From JASHPR01 sp963729365 (GTDB lineage: Bacteria > Actinomycetota > Actinomycetes > Streptosporangiales > Streptosporangiaceae), in assembly GCA_963729365.1 (NCBI GenBank), contig CAVSNQ010000018.1, positions 62,001 to 126,000 of the forward strand: a stretch of DNA of 64,000 nucleotides. Direction: 5' to 3'. A model generated the notes under the pieces. It had not been told where the DNA came from. It was given only the letters and a program-made list of their open reading frames with translations, and ran no database searches. Each line of letters begins with the position of its first letter. Within the stretch, counting starts at the first letter, position 1. Of the stretch, positions 49,767 to 60,780 are shown piece by piece. The position numbers and the translations under genes were made by a program.

Positions 49767-51329
49767 CTAGATCCAGCCGTGGTACCACATCCGCGCGAAC
49801 CAGGAGCTGTACGGCACGACCTGGGCGGCCAGCACCGGATACATGTAGTAGAAGTCCCACAGGACCACCAGCAGGTAGCCGCCGGCCAGGACGGCGCCCA
49901 GGCCGCGCCGGGCCGGCGCGGCGCGGGCCGGGCCGATGATCAGCCCCAGGCACAGCGTGATGGCGATCACCAGGAACGGGTCGAAGACGACCGCGTAGAA
50001 GTAGAACTCGGTCCTGTGGTCGTGCAGGGCGAACCAGAACCACGGCAGCCACCCGGCCGCGACGCCGAGCAGCACCGCCCCGGCCCGCCAGTCCCGGCGG
50101 GCCAGCCACCACACCACGCAGGCCAGCAGCACCGGGATCGACACGATCCAGATCGCCGGCGTGCCGATGGCCAGCACCTCCTGGGAGCAGGACGGCACCC
50201 CGCAGGTCTTCGGGGTCGCGTAGTAGAACGACACCGGCCTGGCCAGGACCAGCCAGGTCCACGGCTGCGACTTGTACGGGTGGCCCGTGGTCAGGCCCAG
50301 CCCGAACTGCAGCATGTACTTGTTGTACTGATAGAGCGAGTCGAGCGCGGACAGGACCGGCGTGTGGTTGCCGTGCTGCGCCGCCCAGTTCCGGTCGTAG
50401 CCGTACGGCGAGGCGAACCAGCCACTCCAGGACGCCAGGTAGGCGGCCACGGGCACGACCGCGAACGAGACCGGCAGCCATTTCCCATCGCGCACCAGCG
50501 CGCCACGCCACGCTGCGGTGAAACCCGCCGCGCGGCGCGCGCCCAGGTCCCACACGACGGTGAGGACAACGAACGCGGGCAGGTACCAGATCCCGTTCCA
50601 CTTCGACGCGACCGCGCAGCCCAGGCAGAGCCCGGCCAGGACACGCCACCAGCGGATGCCCAGGGCCGGGCCCGCGTCGTCCGCGGTCCCCTCGGCCGCG
50701 GCCACCGCGATCCTGGCCCGGGACCGGTCCCGGTCGACCACCAGGCAGCCGAACGCGGCGAGCACCCAGAACATCACGAAGATGTCGAGCAGCGCCGTCC
50801 GGCTCATCACCAGCTCGAGCCCGTCCAAGGCCAGCAGCAGCCCGGCCACGCAGCCGAGCAGGGTGGACCGGGTCATCCGGCGCGCGATCCTGGCCGTCAT
50901 CAGGATGGCCAGCGAGCCGACCACGGCCACGGAGAACCGCCACCCGAACGGGGTCAGCCCGAACAGCCACTCCCCGCCCGCGATCAGGACCTTCCCGAGC
51001 GGCGGGTGCACGACGAGCTCGCCGCCCCGGGCCAGGATGTTCGTCTTGCCCTCGATGAGCAGCGTGTTCGCGTTCGAGACGTGGTTGATCTCCACGCCAT
51101 GGCGCAGGATCCCGTAGGCGTCGCCGACGTAGTACGTCTCGTCGAAGACGACGGCCTTGGGCGTGCCCAGCCGGTAGAAGCGCAGGAACGCGCCCAACGC
51201 GGTGACCAGGAGCGGCCCCACCCAGCCCCAGACCGGGCTGCCCGGGATCGGCGGAACCAGCCGGTCGGCGAGGCCGGCCGCGCGGCTGGCCCGCTCGGCG
51301 GCCACAGGCTCGGTCTCGTATGCCGTCAT
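49767..51329 (-). CDS. pmt: Protein O-mannosyltransferase (Pmt, GT39)
   Basis: The 520-residue membrane enzyme transfers mannose from polyprenyl-phosphate-mannose to Ser/Thr of exported proteins during Sec export. GTPKAVVFDETYYVGDAYG contains the conserved DE of the first external loop. HPPLGKVLIAGGEWLFG, LLALDGLELVMSRTALLD, GCAVASKWNGIWYLPAF and the YQYNKYMLQFGLGLTTGHPYKS region are actinobacterial Pmt signatures. About 11 transmembrane helices are visible. It is divergent from rsmI, as in Mycobacterium (Rv1002c/Rv1003). Other open frames on both strands here are shadows. Confidence 0.95.
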   Translation of the reverse strand: MTAYETEPVAAERASRAAGLADRLVPPIPGSPVWGWVGPLLVTALGAFLRFYRLGTPKAVVFDETYYVGDAYGILRHGVEINHVSNANTLLIEGKTNILARGGELVVHPPLGKVLIAGGEWLFGLTPFGWRFSVAVVGSLAILMTARIARRMTRSTLLGCVAGLLLALDGLELVMSRTALLDIFVMFWVLAAFGCLVVDRDRSRARIAVAAAEGTADDAGPALGIRWWRVLAGLCLGCAVASKWNGIWYLPAFVVLTVVWDLGARRAAGFTAAWRGALVRDGKWLPVSFAVVPVAAYLASWSGWFASPYGYDRNWAAQHGNHTPVLSALDSLYQYNKYMLQFGLGLTTGHPYKSQPWTWLVLARPVSFYYATPKTCGVPSCSQEVLAIGTPAIWIVSIPVLLACVVWWLARRDWRAGAVLLGVAAGWLPWFWFALHDHRTEFYFYAVVFDPFLVIAITLCLGLIIGPARAAPARRGLGAVLAGGYLLVVLWDFYYMYPVLAAQVVPYSSWFARMWYHGWI

Positions 51330-51373
51330 CGGTTGCCATGTTAGGTCCGTCCGGGCGTTAGCGTGGGCGCGAG

Positions 51374-52297
51374 ATGGAACGAGCCCATGACGAAGCCAGC
51401 GCCGGGACGCTCACGCTCGCGGCCGTGCCGATCGGCAGGCCGCAGGACGCCTCGCCGCGGCTGGTCGCCGCGCTCGGCGAGGCACGGATCGTGGCCGCGG
51501 AAGACACCCGCAGGCTGCGCAGGCTGGCCTCCGCGCTCGGCGTGCGGCTGACCGGCAGCGTGGTCTCGTACTACGACAGCGTCGAGGCGGCGCGGGTCCC
51601 CGGGCTGCTTGGTGACCTCAAGGAAGGGCGTGACGTTCTGCTGGTGACCGATGCCGGCCTGCCCGGCATCAGCGATCCCGGCTACCGGCTGGTCTCGGCG
51701 GCGGCCAGGGAAGGGATCCGCGTCACCGTGCTGCCCGGCCCCTCGGCGGTCACCGCGGCCCTGGCCGTCTCCGGCCTGCCCAGCGACCGGTTCTGTTTCG
51801 AGGGCTTCCCGCCGCGCCGGGCGGCCGAGCGGGCCCGCAGGTTCGCCGAGCTGGCCGGCGAGCAGCGGACGCTGATCTTCTTCGAGTCCCCGCGCAGGCT
51901 GGCCACGACGCTCGCCGGGCTCGCTGAGGCGTTCGGTCCCGGGCGGCAGGCCGTGGTGTGCCGCGAGCTGACCAAGACGCATGAAGAGGTCAGGCGCGGC
52001 ACGCTCGGCGAACTGGCCACGTGGGCCGAGGGTGCGCTCGGCGAGATCACCATCGTGGTGGCGGGGTCATCGCCCCGGGCCCGCCGCGCCGAAGGTGCCG
52101 GGCAGGCGGGGGAGGCCGGGGCCGCCGGGGCGGCGGGAGATGGCGCCGTCGCCGGGCTCGCGGCGCGCGCCGCCGCCGGCGTGGCCGCGCGCGAGCAGGC
52201 CGGAACCCCGCGCAAGACCGCGATCGCCGAGGTGGCCAGGGAACTCGGCGTGCGCAAGCGGGAGGTGTACGACGCGGTAGTCCGGCACCGGCCCTAG
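51374..52297 (+). CDS. rsmI: 16S rRNA (cytidine(1402)-2'-O)-methyltransferase
   Basis: The 307-residue SAM-dependent tetrapyrrole-methylase-fold enzyme methylates the ribose of C1402 in 16S rRNA. LAAVPIGRPQDASPR at the N-terminus, the AEDTRRLRRL segment, VTDAGLPGISDPGYRLV, VLPGPSAVTAAL, FEGFPPRR and CRELTKTHEEVRRGT are diagnostic. The C-terminus carries an unusual Ala/Gly-rich insert of about 45 residues before the final helix-turn-helix-like PRKTAIAEVARELGVRKREVYDAV. It is separated from metG by 9 bases. Confidence 0.95.
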   Translation: MERAHDEASAGTLTLAAVPIGRPQDASPRLVAALGEARIVAAEDTRRLRRLASALGVRLTGSVVSYYDSVEAARVPGLLGDLKEGRDVLLVTDAGLPGISDPGYRLVSAAAREGIRVTVLPGPSAVTAALAVSGLPSDRFCFEGFPPRRAAERARRFAELAGEQRTLIFFESPRRLATTLAGLAEAFGPGRQAVVCRELTKTHEEVRRGTLGELATWAEGALGEITIVVAGSSPRARRAEGAGQAGEAGAAGAAGDGAVAGLAARAAAGVAAREQAGTPRKTAIAEVARELGVRKREVYDAVVRHRP

Positions 52298-52306
52298 GCT
52301 GAGGGA

Positions 52307-54103
52307 ATGTCCGCAACGAGCCGCCATATTCTGACCGCGCCCGCCTGGCCGTACGCCAACGGGCCCCGGCACATCGGGCACGTGTCCGGGTTCGGGCTGC
52401 CCGCCGACATGTTCAGCCGGTACCAGCGGATGGCGGGCAACCAGGTACTGATGGTCAGCGGCACCGACGAGCACGGCACGCCGATCCAGGTCCAGGCGGA
52501 CGCGGCCGGCGTCACCGCCAGGGAGCTCGCCGACCGCTACAACCGGGTCATCGCCGAGGACCTGGTCGGCCTGGACATGTCCTACGACCTGTTCACGCGC
52601 ACCACCACGCTGAACCACTACGCGGTCACCCAGGAGATCTTCAAGGGCCTCTACGACAACGGCTACATCTTCCTGCGCAAGACGATGGGCGCGATCTCGC
52701 CGTCGACCGGCCGGACCCTGCCCGACCGGTACATCGAGGGAACGTGCCCGATCTGCGGGTACGAGAGCGCACGCGGCGACCAGTGCGACAACTGCGGCAA
52801 CCAGCTCGACCCGGCCGACCTGATCAATCCCCGCTCGAAGATCAACGGCGAGACCCCGGTGTTCGTGGAGACCGAGCACTTCTTCCTCGACCTGCCCGCG
52901 TTCGCCGACGTGCTGGGCACCTGGCTGCAGAGCAAGAGCGGGCTGTGGCGGCCCAACGTGCTCAAGTTCTCGCTGAACCTGCTGAATGACCTGAAGCCGC
53001 GGGCGTACACCCGGGACTTCGACTGGGGGGTTCCGGTCCCGCTGGACGGCTGGCGGGACCGCCCGGACAAGCGGATCTACGTCTGGTTCGACGCCGTGGT
53101 CGGCTACCTGTCCGCGTCGATCGAGTGGGCGCGGCGTTCCGGCGACCCGGACGCCTGGCGGGCCTGGTGGCAGTCACCGGACGCCGAGTCCTACTACTTC
53201 ATGGGCAAGGACAACATCGTCTTCCACGCCGAAATCTGGCCGGCCATGCTGCTCGGCTACAGCGGCCTGGGCGACAAGGGCGGCACGCCGGGCTCGCTCG
53301 GCGCGCTCAACCTGCCCACCGACGTGGTGGCCAGCGAGTACCTCACGATGGAGGGCCGCAAGTTCTCCTCGTCCCGCTCGGTCGTCATCTACGTCCGCGA
53401 CTTCCTCGAGCGCTACGACGTCGACGCGCTCAGGTACTACCTGGCCGTGGCCGGGCCGGAGAACCAGGACACCGACTTCACCTGGAGCGAGTTCATCCGG
53501 CGCAACAACGACGAGCTGCTGGCGAACTGGGGCAACCTGGTGAACCGGTCCGTGTCGTTCGCCGCCCGCAACATCGGAGCCATTCCTGAAGCAGGCGCGT
53601 TGACCGACGCGGATCGGCAGCTCGTCCAGCGCTCCCGCGATGCGTTCGGGGAAGTCGGGACGGCGCTGTCTCGGTCGCGCTTCAAGGCCGCGATCACCGA
53701 GACCATGCGCACGATCGGGGAGGCCAACAAGTACCTCTCCGAGCAGGCGCCGTGGAAGCTGCGCGAGTCCGACCCCGAGCGGATGCGGACGGTCCTGCAC
53801 GTGGCGCTGCAGCTCGTCGACGACGGGAAGACCCTGCTGACCCCGTTCCTGCCGCGCTCGTCGCAGAAGGTCTACGAGATGTTCGGCGGGTCCGGCAGCT
53901 GGTCGCCGATGCCGGAGATCGAGGAGGTCAGCGAGGAGGGCGGCGCGCCGTACCCGGTGATCACCGGTGACTACCACGGCGCGGCGCGGTGGCAGTCCGA
54001 GCCGATCCGGCCCGGGACGCCGCTGCAGCCGCCCACGCCGCTGTTCGCCAAGCTCGACCCGGGCCTGGCCGACGAGGAGCTGGCCCGGCTGGAGCGCGCG
54101 TGA
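52307..54103 (+). CDS. metG: Methionyl-tRNA synthetase
   Basis: The 598-residue class I synthetase has TAPAWPYANGPRHIGHVSG (HIGH motif), four cysteines in two knuckles (CPICGYE and CDNCGNQ), the YVWFDAVVGYLSAS segment, the FMGKDNIVFH site, and the KMSKS-like GRKFSSSRS. It ends after the anticodon-binding helical domain without the C-terminal EMAP-like dimer domain. The last codons overlap the tatD GTG (GTGA), so the two are coupled. Confidence 0.96.
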   Translation: MSATSRHILTAPAWPYANGPRHIGHVSGFGLPADMFSRYQRMAGNQVLMVSGTDEHGTPIQVQADAAGVTARELADRYNRVIAEDLVGLDMSYDLFTRTTTLNHYAVTQEIFKGLYDNGYIFLRKTMGAISPSTGRTLPDRYIEGTCPICGYESARGDQCDNCGNQLDPADLINPRSKINGETPVFVETEHFFLDLPAFADVLGTWLQSKSGLWRPNVLKFSLNLLNDLKPRAYTRDFDWGVPVPLDGWRDRPDKRIYVWFDAVVGYLSASIEWARRSGDPDAWRAWWQSPDAESYYFMGKDNIVFHAEIWPAMLLGYSGLGDKGGTPGSLGALNLPTDVVASEYLTMEGRKFSSSRSVVIYVRDFLERYDVDALRYYLAVAGPENQDTDFTWSEFIRRNNDELLANWGNLVNRSVSFAARNIGAIPEAGALTDADRQLVQRSRDAFGEVGTALSRSRFKAAITETMRTIGEANKYLSEQAPWKLRESDPERMRTVLHVALQLVDDGKTLLTPFLPRSSQKVYEMFGGSGSWSPMPEIEEVSEEGGAPYPVITGDYHGAARWQSEPIRPGTPLQPPTPLFAKLDPGLADEELARLERA

Positions 54104-54942
54104 CGCCTGCCCCGCCACGGCCCGAGCCGCTGCCCGCCGAGGCGCTGGACAGCCACTGCCACCTGGACCTGATCGAGCGCCCGGTGCCTGACGTCCTCGC
54201 CGACGCGCGGGCCGCCGGGATCACGCGGGTGGTCACGATCGGCGTCGACCTGCCGTCATCGCGGTGGGCGGCGGACTGCGCGGACGCCCACGCGGACGTG
54301 TACGCGGCGGTGGCGATCCACCCGAACGAGACGGCGCGGGCGGCCGGGTCCGCCGCGGCGCGTGACGCGGTGCTCGCCGAGATCGCCGCGCTGGCCGCGC
54401 AGCCGCAGGTCCGCGCCATCGGCGAGACCGGCCTTGACTACTACCGGGACAGCGCGCCGCCCGGCGTGCAGCGGGAGTGGTTCCGCGCGCACATCGACAT
54501 CGCCAAGCGGACCGGCAAGACCCTGGTCATCCACGACCGGGAGGCGCACGAGGACGTGCTGCGGATCCTGGACGCCGACGGCCCGCCGGAAAACGTGATC
54601 TTCCACTGCTTCTCCGGCGACGCGGCGATGGCGAAGCGGTGCGCGGAGTCCGGGTACCTGATGAGCTTCGCCGGCAATGTGACGTTCTCCAGCGCCCAGC
54701 AGCTCCGTGAGGCGGCGGCCGCCGCACCCCTGGAGCTGATCCTGGTGGAGACCGACGCTCCGTTCCTCACCCCGGTGCCGCACCGGGGCAAGCCGAACTC
54801 GCCCGCGATGGTGGCGTATACGCTGCGCGCGATCGCCGAGGTCAAGCAGGTCGGCGTGGCCGAGCTGTGCGCAGCCGTCACCGCGGCCGGGGAGCGCGCG
54901 TTCGGCCCCTGGGCCGCAACAGCCCCCGCTCGGCCCGGGTGA
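54100..54942 (+). CDS. tatD: TatD-family metal-dependent hydrolase (DNase)
   Basis: The 280-residue TIM-barrel hydrolase has metal ligands in DSHCHLDL (HxH), IGETGLDYYRD, VIHDREAHED, FHCFSGD and ETDAPFLTPVP. Family members are 3'-exonucleases or deoxyribonucleases involved in DNA repair. I take the GTG at 54100 that overlaps the metG stop; the frame is open for 37 codons before that within metG. In Mycobacterium it lies between metG and rpfB. Confidence 0.93.
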   Translation: MTPAPPRPEPLPAEALDSHCHLDLIERPVPDVLADARAAGITRVVTIGVDLPSSRWAADCADAHADVYAAVAIHPNETARAAGSAAARDAVLAEIAALAAQPQVRAIGETGLDYYRDSAPPGVQREWFRAHIDIAKRTGKTLVIHDREAHEDVLRILDADGPPENVIFHCFSGDAAMAKRCAESGYLMSFAGNVTFSSAQQLREAAAAAPLELILVETDAPFLTPVPHRGKPNSPAMVAYTLRAIAEVKQVGVAELCAAVTAAGERAFGPWAATAPARPG

Positions 54943-54961
54943 GGAAATTGCACCAAAATTT

Positions 54962-55795
54962 ATGAAGCTACAGCTTATGAGTTCCCGCTCCGGTCCCGGC
55001 CCGTCGAGAACGAGCCAGGCCGTGGCCCTCGCCCGGGTCCGGCTCGCCCGCCCGCACACGCCGGGCGGCGATCCGGACGCGCAGCGCCGGCTCTGCCGCG
55101 GGATGCGGCCCGCCGGGACCGGCAAGCTGCAGACCAGCCTGATCGCCCGCACCCGGTTCTTCGACGAGCGGGTACTCGCCGCGCTCTCCGCCGGGGTCGG
55201 CCAGGTCGTGATCCTCGGGGCCGGCTATGACGACCGCGCGCTGCGCTTCCGGACGCCCGGCGTCCGCTTCTTCGAGCTCGATCATCCGGCTACCCAGGCC
55301 GACAAGGCGCGGCGGCTGCGGGCGATGAAGACCGGCTCCGGCGGGCCGACGCTGGCCCCAGCCGACTTCCGCGCTGACGATGTCGCCGGTGTCCTGGAGG
55401 CCAGCGGGCACGACGCCGGCCAGCCCACGCTGTTCCTCTGCGAGGGGCTGCTGGTCTACCTGGACCAGCCGACCTGCGTGCGACTGCTCGGCGCGCTGCC
55501 TGCCAGGGCCGCTGCCGGGAGCGAGCTCGCGGCGAGCCTGGCCACGCACCGCGAAGGCCTTGACTCCGGGCGGGTCGCCGCGGTGGCGAACTCCCGGCGC
55601 GGTCACCCCCGCGAGTCCTGGCTGACGATCCTGCCGGCCGCGGCCCACCGGGACCTCCTCGGCCGGGCCGGGTGGCGGGTGGACGAGAGCGTCGACGCCG
55701 CGCAGCTCGGCACGGGGGCCGAGCCGGGCCGGTCGTTGCTGGTCACCGCCCATCCCGCGGCAGGTGCCACTTCGGCTAGCCCACCAGGCCGCTAG
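54962..55795 (+). CDS. Leucine-carboxymethyltransferase-type SAM-dependent methyltransferase (TIGR00027 type)
   Basis: The product is 277 residues (ATG 54962; ATG 54977 drops five residues and may be the true start). The Rossmann fold motif VVILGAGYDDRALRF, acidic RFFELDHPATQADKARRL, the DFRADDVAGVLEASGHD region and EGLLVYLDQPTCVRLLG are the signature set of the actinobacterial putative methyltransferase family near leucine carboxymethyltransferases. The substrate is unknown. It sits between tatD and rsmA, the slot that often holds the resuscitation factor rpfB in actinobacteria, so it may be a local insertion or replacement. Confidence 0.85.
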   Translation: MKLQLMSSRSGPGPSRTSQAVALARVRLARPHTPGGDPDAQRRLCRGMRPAGTGKLQTSLIARTRFFDERVLAALSAGVGQVVILGAGYDDRALRFRTPGVRFFELDHPATQADKARRLRAMKTGSGGPTLAPADFRADDVAGVLEASGHDAGQPTLFLCEGLLVYLDQPTCVRLLGALPARAAAGSELAASLATHREGLDSGRVAAVANSRRGHPRESWLTILPAAAHRDLLGRAGWRVDESVDAAQLGTGAEPGRSLLVTAHPAAGATSASPPGR

Positions 55796-55805
55796 CGTTG
55801 CGGGC

Positions 55806-56747
55806 GTGAACGAGATGCCCGACGAGGCTGCCGGGGCGCCCCCCGGCGCGGCCCCCGGAGCGGCGCCTGGGCCGAGGCTGCTCGGGCCTGCCGGAATCAG
55901 GCAGATCGCGGGCCGCCTCGGCATCAGGCCGTCCAAACGGCTCGGGCAGAACTTCGTCACCGACGCCGGGACCGTGCGCCGGATCACCGCTCTGGCCGGC
56001 CTGGACGCCTCAGATGTCGTGCTCGAGGTCGGCCCCGGCTTCGGCTCGCTCACGCTGCCGCTGCTGGCCGCGGCCGGCCGGGTGGTCGCCGTCGAGATGG
56101 ATCCGGCACTCGCGGCGGAACTGCCGCGCACCGTGGCCGAGCGCGCTCCCGGACTGGCCGGACGCCTCCAGGTGGTGACCGCCGACGCGGCCCGGGTCCG
56201 GGACCTGCCCGGTGCGCCGCCGACGTCGCTGGTGGCCAACCTGCCGTACAGCTCGGCGGTCCCGATCATGCTGCACCTGCTGGCCACCGTGCCGTCGCTG
56301 CGCCGCGGGCTGGTCATGGTGCAGGCCGAGGTAGCCGACCGGATGAGCGCCCCGCCGGGCAGCCGGACCTACGGCGTGCCGTCGGTCAAGCTGGCCTGGT
56401 TCGCCGAGGTCCGGAGGGCCGGACAGGTGCCGCGGACCGTGTTCTGGCCGGTGCCGAGGGTCGACTCCGGCCTGGTCGCCTTCACCAGGCGAGAGCCGCC
56501 GCCGGGCGCGGCCCGCGATGAGGTCTTCGCGGTCGTGGACGCCGCGTTCGCGCAGCGGCGCAAGACACTGCGCGCCGCGCTGGCCCCGTGGGCGGGCTCG
56601 GCCGCGGCGGCGGAGCAGGTACTCAGGAAGGCGGCGGTCGATCCGGCGCTGCGCGGCGAGTCACTCGGCGTCGCCGAGTTCACGCGGATAGCCATCGCCT
56701 GCCGGCGCCCGGTACCCGGCCCGCCGGCGCCCGGCACACCGGCCTGA
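55806..56747 (+). CDS. rsmA: 16S rRNA dimethyladenosine transferase
   Basis: The enzyme dimethylates A1518 and A1519 of 16S rRNA. It begins with a GTG at 55806 (or an ATG at 55815) and has a 25-residue Ala/Gly/Pro-rich N-terminal extension before IRPSKRLGQNFVTDAGTVRRI. LEVGPGFGSLTLPLL is motif I. VVAVEMDPALA, SLVANLPYSSAVPIM (the NLPY motif) and FAQRRKTLRAAL confirm the family. It lies downstream of the methyltransferase at 54962 and, as in other actinobacteria, upstream of ispE, though here two extra genes intervene. Confidence 0.95.
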   Translation: MNEMPDEAAGAPPGAAPGAAPGPRLLGPAGIRQIAGRLGIRPSKRLGQNFVTDAGTVRRITALAGLDASDVVLEVGPGFGSLTLPLLAAAGRVVAVEMDPALAAELPRTVAERAPGLAGRLQVVTADAARVRDLPGAPPTSLVANLPYSSAVPIMLHLLATVPSLRRGLVMVQAEVADRMSAPPGSRTYGVPSVKLAWFAEVRRAGQVPRTVFWPVPRVDSGLVAFTRREPPPGAARDEVFAVVDAAFAQRRKTLRAALAPWAGSAAAAEQVLRKAAVDPALRGESLGVAEFTRIAIACRRPVPGPPAPGTPA

Positions 56748-56764
56748 CCGGTACGGCCGGACCC

Positions 56765-57530
56765 TTATACGAATCCGCCGACGATGGCGGGGTCGAGCTC
56801 AGGATGGGTGACGTAGGCCCGTCGCAGTTCCCTGGTGGCCTCAATCCAGTCGGCGTCCGCATCGAGGATGACCCCGCCGGAGCGCTGCCGGTAGGCATCC
56901 GGCTGGTCCACTCCCGGCGGGACTGCGCCGTCCTCCGCAAGCGCCCGCGCGGAGGCGATCAGGCGGCGGCGGACCCGGGAATCCGATGTGGGCGGTGTCG
57001 ACGTCGCCTTCGAGACCCTGGAGCCAGTTGCAGTCCCGCGCCATGGCCGCGGCCATGGTCTGCTCCGCTGGCAGCTGGTTGGCTTCCAGGTCCGGGAGCG
57101 GCGGCGGGTTCTCGCGCGGGCCCAGGTAGGCCCAGACCACGCCGCCACGTTCCTGGCACGGATACGCGGCGGCCCGGACCTTGTCCTTGAAGTTGCTGTC
57201 CGGCGGCTCGCTGGGCATGTCCACGCAGCGGCCGGTCACGTCAAACTTCCAGCCGTGGTAAACGCAGCGCAGGCCGCAGTCGGCGTTGCGGGCGTAAAAC
57301 AGCGAGGCGCCGCGGTGCGGGCAGTGGTTGCCGAGCAGCCCGACCTGGCCGGCCGAGTCGCGGAAGCCGATCAGTTTCTCGCCGAGCAGGAGCACGCGGA
57401 CCGGCGGGCAGTCCGGCCTGGGCAGCTCGGCGGACAGCATCGCGGGTACCCAGTACTGGCGCATCAGGGTTCCCATCGGGGTGCCGGGGCCGATCCGGGT
57501 CACATACTCGTTCTCCTGCGCGCGCAGCAT
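56765..57530 (-). pseudogene. Rieske aromatic-ring-hydroxylating oxygenase remnant with internal deletion
   Basis: The reverse strand from an ATG at 57530 (good GGAGGCG upstream) reads a Rieske domain: NHCPHRGASL and CVYHGWKF supply the 2Fe-2S Cys-His pairs. The frame continues to GDVDTAHIGF, where the catalytic domain should begin. About 56975-56982 it jumps frame, and a second frame to 56765 carries the family C-terminus (LIASARALAEDGAVPPGVD, SGGVILDADADWIEATRELRRAY). So roughly 200 residues holding the second iron His and the carboxylate are lost. It resembles phenoxybenzoate dioxygenase oxygenase subunits. It cannot be active. No reductase partner is adjacent. Confidence 0.88.
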
Positions 57531-57612
57531 TCTCGCCTCCAGGGTCTCCCCAGAGCATTGGCCGACTCACCGATCTAGGCAATACACGCATGACTTGGCA
57601 TCGTTGATCAAT

Positions 57613-57843
57613 GTGACTCGTGACGAATATCTGAGGGTTCCCTTTGTGCTGCTGGTTGAGTCCGTCGAGAAGCCGGGCGGAAACTGGCTGCGCCGGGCTT
57701 CCTACCCTGAGCTGCCCGGAGCGGTCGTCGAAGCCGAGTCGGCCATTGACGCGATCGACGGGGTCGACGACAAGCGCATCGAGATCATCCTGGACCGCCT
57801 GGAACGCGGAATGCAGGTCCCCGTCCCCCGGCGGCCGATCTAG
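57613..57843 (+). CDS. Small HicB-like domain protein
   Basis: The frame from a GTG at 57613 encodes 76 residues. The segment YLRVPFVLLVESVEKPGGNWLRRASYPELPGAVVEAES, a beta hairpin ending in PELPG, followed by a helix (IDAIDGVDDKRIEIILDRLERG) and a final PVPRRP, resembles the partial RNase-H fold of HicB antitoxins. No HicA toxin frame is visible next to it. The frame is open further upstream but overlaps the Rieske gene. I rate the family assignment as tentative. It may regulate, or be a relic. Confidence 0.5.
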   Translation: MTRDEYLRVPFVLLVESVEKPGGNWLRRASYPELPGAVVEAESAIDAIDGVDDKRIEIILDRLERGMQVPVPRRPI

Positions 57844-57923
57844 CTGAGGCCGGCCTATCGTGGCCTCGGGTGGCGCAAGCGCAGGTACGCCATGGCTGAC
57901 ACACCGCGTACGATTGGCTGATC

Positions 57924-58915
57924 GTGACGCCTGTGACTGTGCGGGTTCCCGCCAAGGTGAACCTGCAGCTCTCTGTGGGACCCCCGCGTGGCGATGGCTA
58001 TCACGATCTGATTACAGTATTTCACGCCGTGTCACTCTTCGACGAGGTGACCGTGCGGCCCGCCGACCGGGCCAGCGTGCGGGTGACCGGAGAGGGCGCG
58101 GCGTCGGTTCCGCCCGGGCGCGCGAACCTCGCGGCTCGCGCGGCCCGCGCCCTGGCCGCGGTCGCGCTGCAGCGCCGGAGCAAGTCCGCGGTGCAGATCG
58201 AGATCCGCAAGCGGATCCCGGTATCGGCCGGCCTGGCGGGCGGCAGCGCGGATGCCGCGGCCACCCTGGTCGCCTGCAACGAGCTCTGGCACACCGGCCT
58301 CACCCTGGCGGAGCTTCGCGACGTAGCCGCCAGCGTGGGCAGCGACGTCCCGTTCGCGCTGGTCGGCGGGACCGCCGTCGGGCAGGGCCGCGGCGAGCTG
58401 CTCACCGCCGCGCTCACGACCGGGACCTACCACTGGGTGCTGGCCTTCTCCCCGGGCGCGCTGTCCACCCCGGAGGTCTACGCGGCGTGCGACCGGCTAC
58501 GGGCGGCGCGCGCTTCCGGAGCCCGGAACGCCACGCCCCGGGCCAGCGGGGCAAACCAGCGCACCCGGGGCGCCACCCAGGAGGCTGAGGCAGCGCAGCC
58601 CGCCCTGAGCACGGAGCTCATGGCCGCGCTGCGCTCCGGCGACCCGGCCGCGGTCGGCCCGCTGCTCAGCAACGACCTGCAGCCCGCGGCCGTATCGCTG
58701 CGCCCGGAACTGCGCCGGACACTGGCCGCGGGCCGGGAGTTCGGCGCGCTCGGCGCGATCATCTCCGGCTCCGGCCCCACCTGCGCGTTTCTCGCCGCGG
58801 ACGCCGGCCGCGCCCGGGAACTCGCGGTATCACTGACCGGCGCGGGGGTCTGCCGCGGCGTGGTCCGGGTCAAGGGCCCCGCCGGGGGTGCCGCGGTCAC
58901 CGCCGCGGAAGCCGG

Positions 58916-58919
<4 letters not shown>
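57924..58919 (+). CDS. ispE: 4-diphosphocytidyl-2-C-methyl-D-erythritol kinase
   Basis: The 331-residue GHMP kinase of the MEP isoprenoid pathway phosphorylates CDP-ME at the 2-hydroxyl. VRVPAKVNLQLSVGPPRGDGYH is the N-terminal substrate motif, PVSAGLAGGSADAAATLV the ATP-binding GHMP loop, and GAIISGSGPTCAFL the C-terminal motif. A loop of about 40 residues (RASGARNATPRA region) is longer than usual. Starts GTG at 57924. The stop overlaps the ABC-F ATG (ATGA). Confidence 0.95.
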
Positions 58920-60727
<1,808 letters not shown>

Positions 60728-60780
60728 CGGTAATCTGACCGAGCTTCCGCCGCGGTCAGGCGACGCGGGAGAATGCTGGC

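Noticed and set aside
49680..51344. Two very long frames overlapping pmt
   Set aside because: Pmt signatures are on the 49767-51329 reverse frame; others lack starts and domains.
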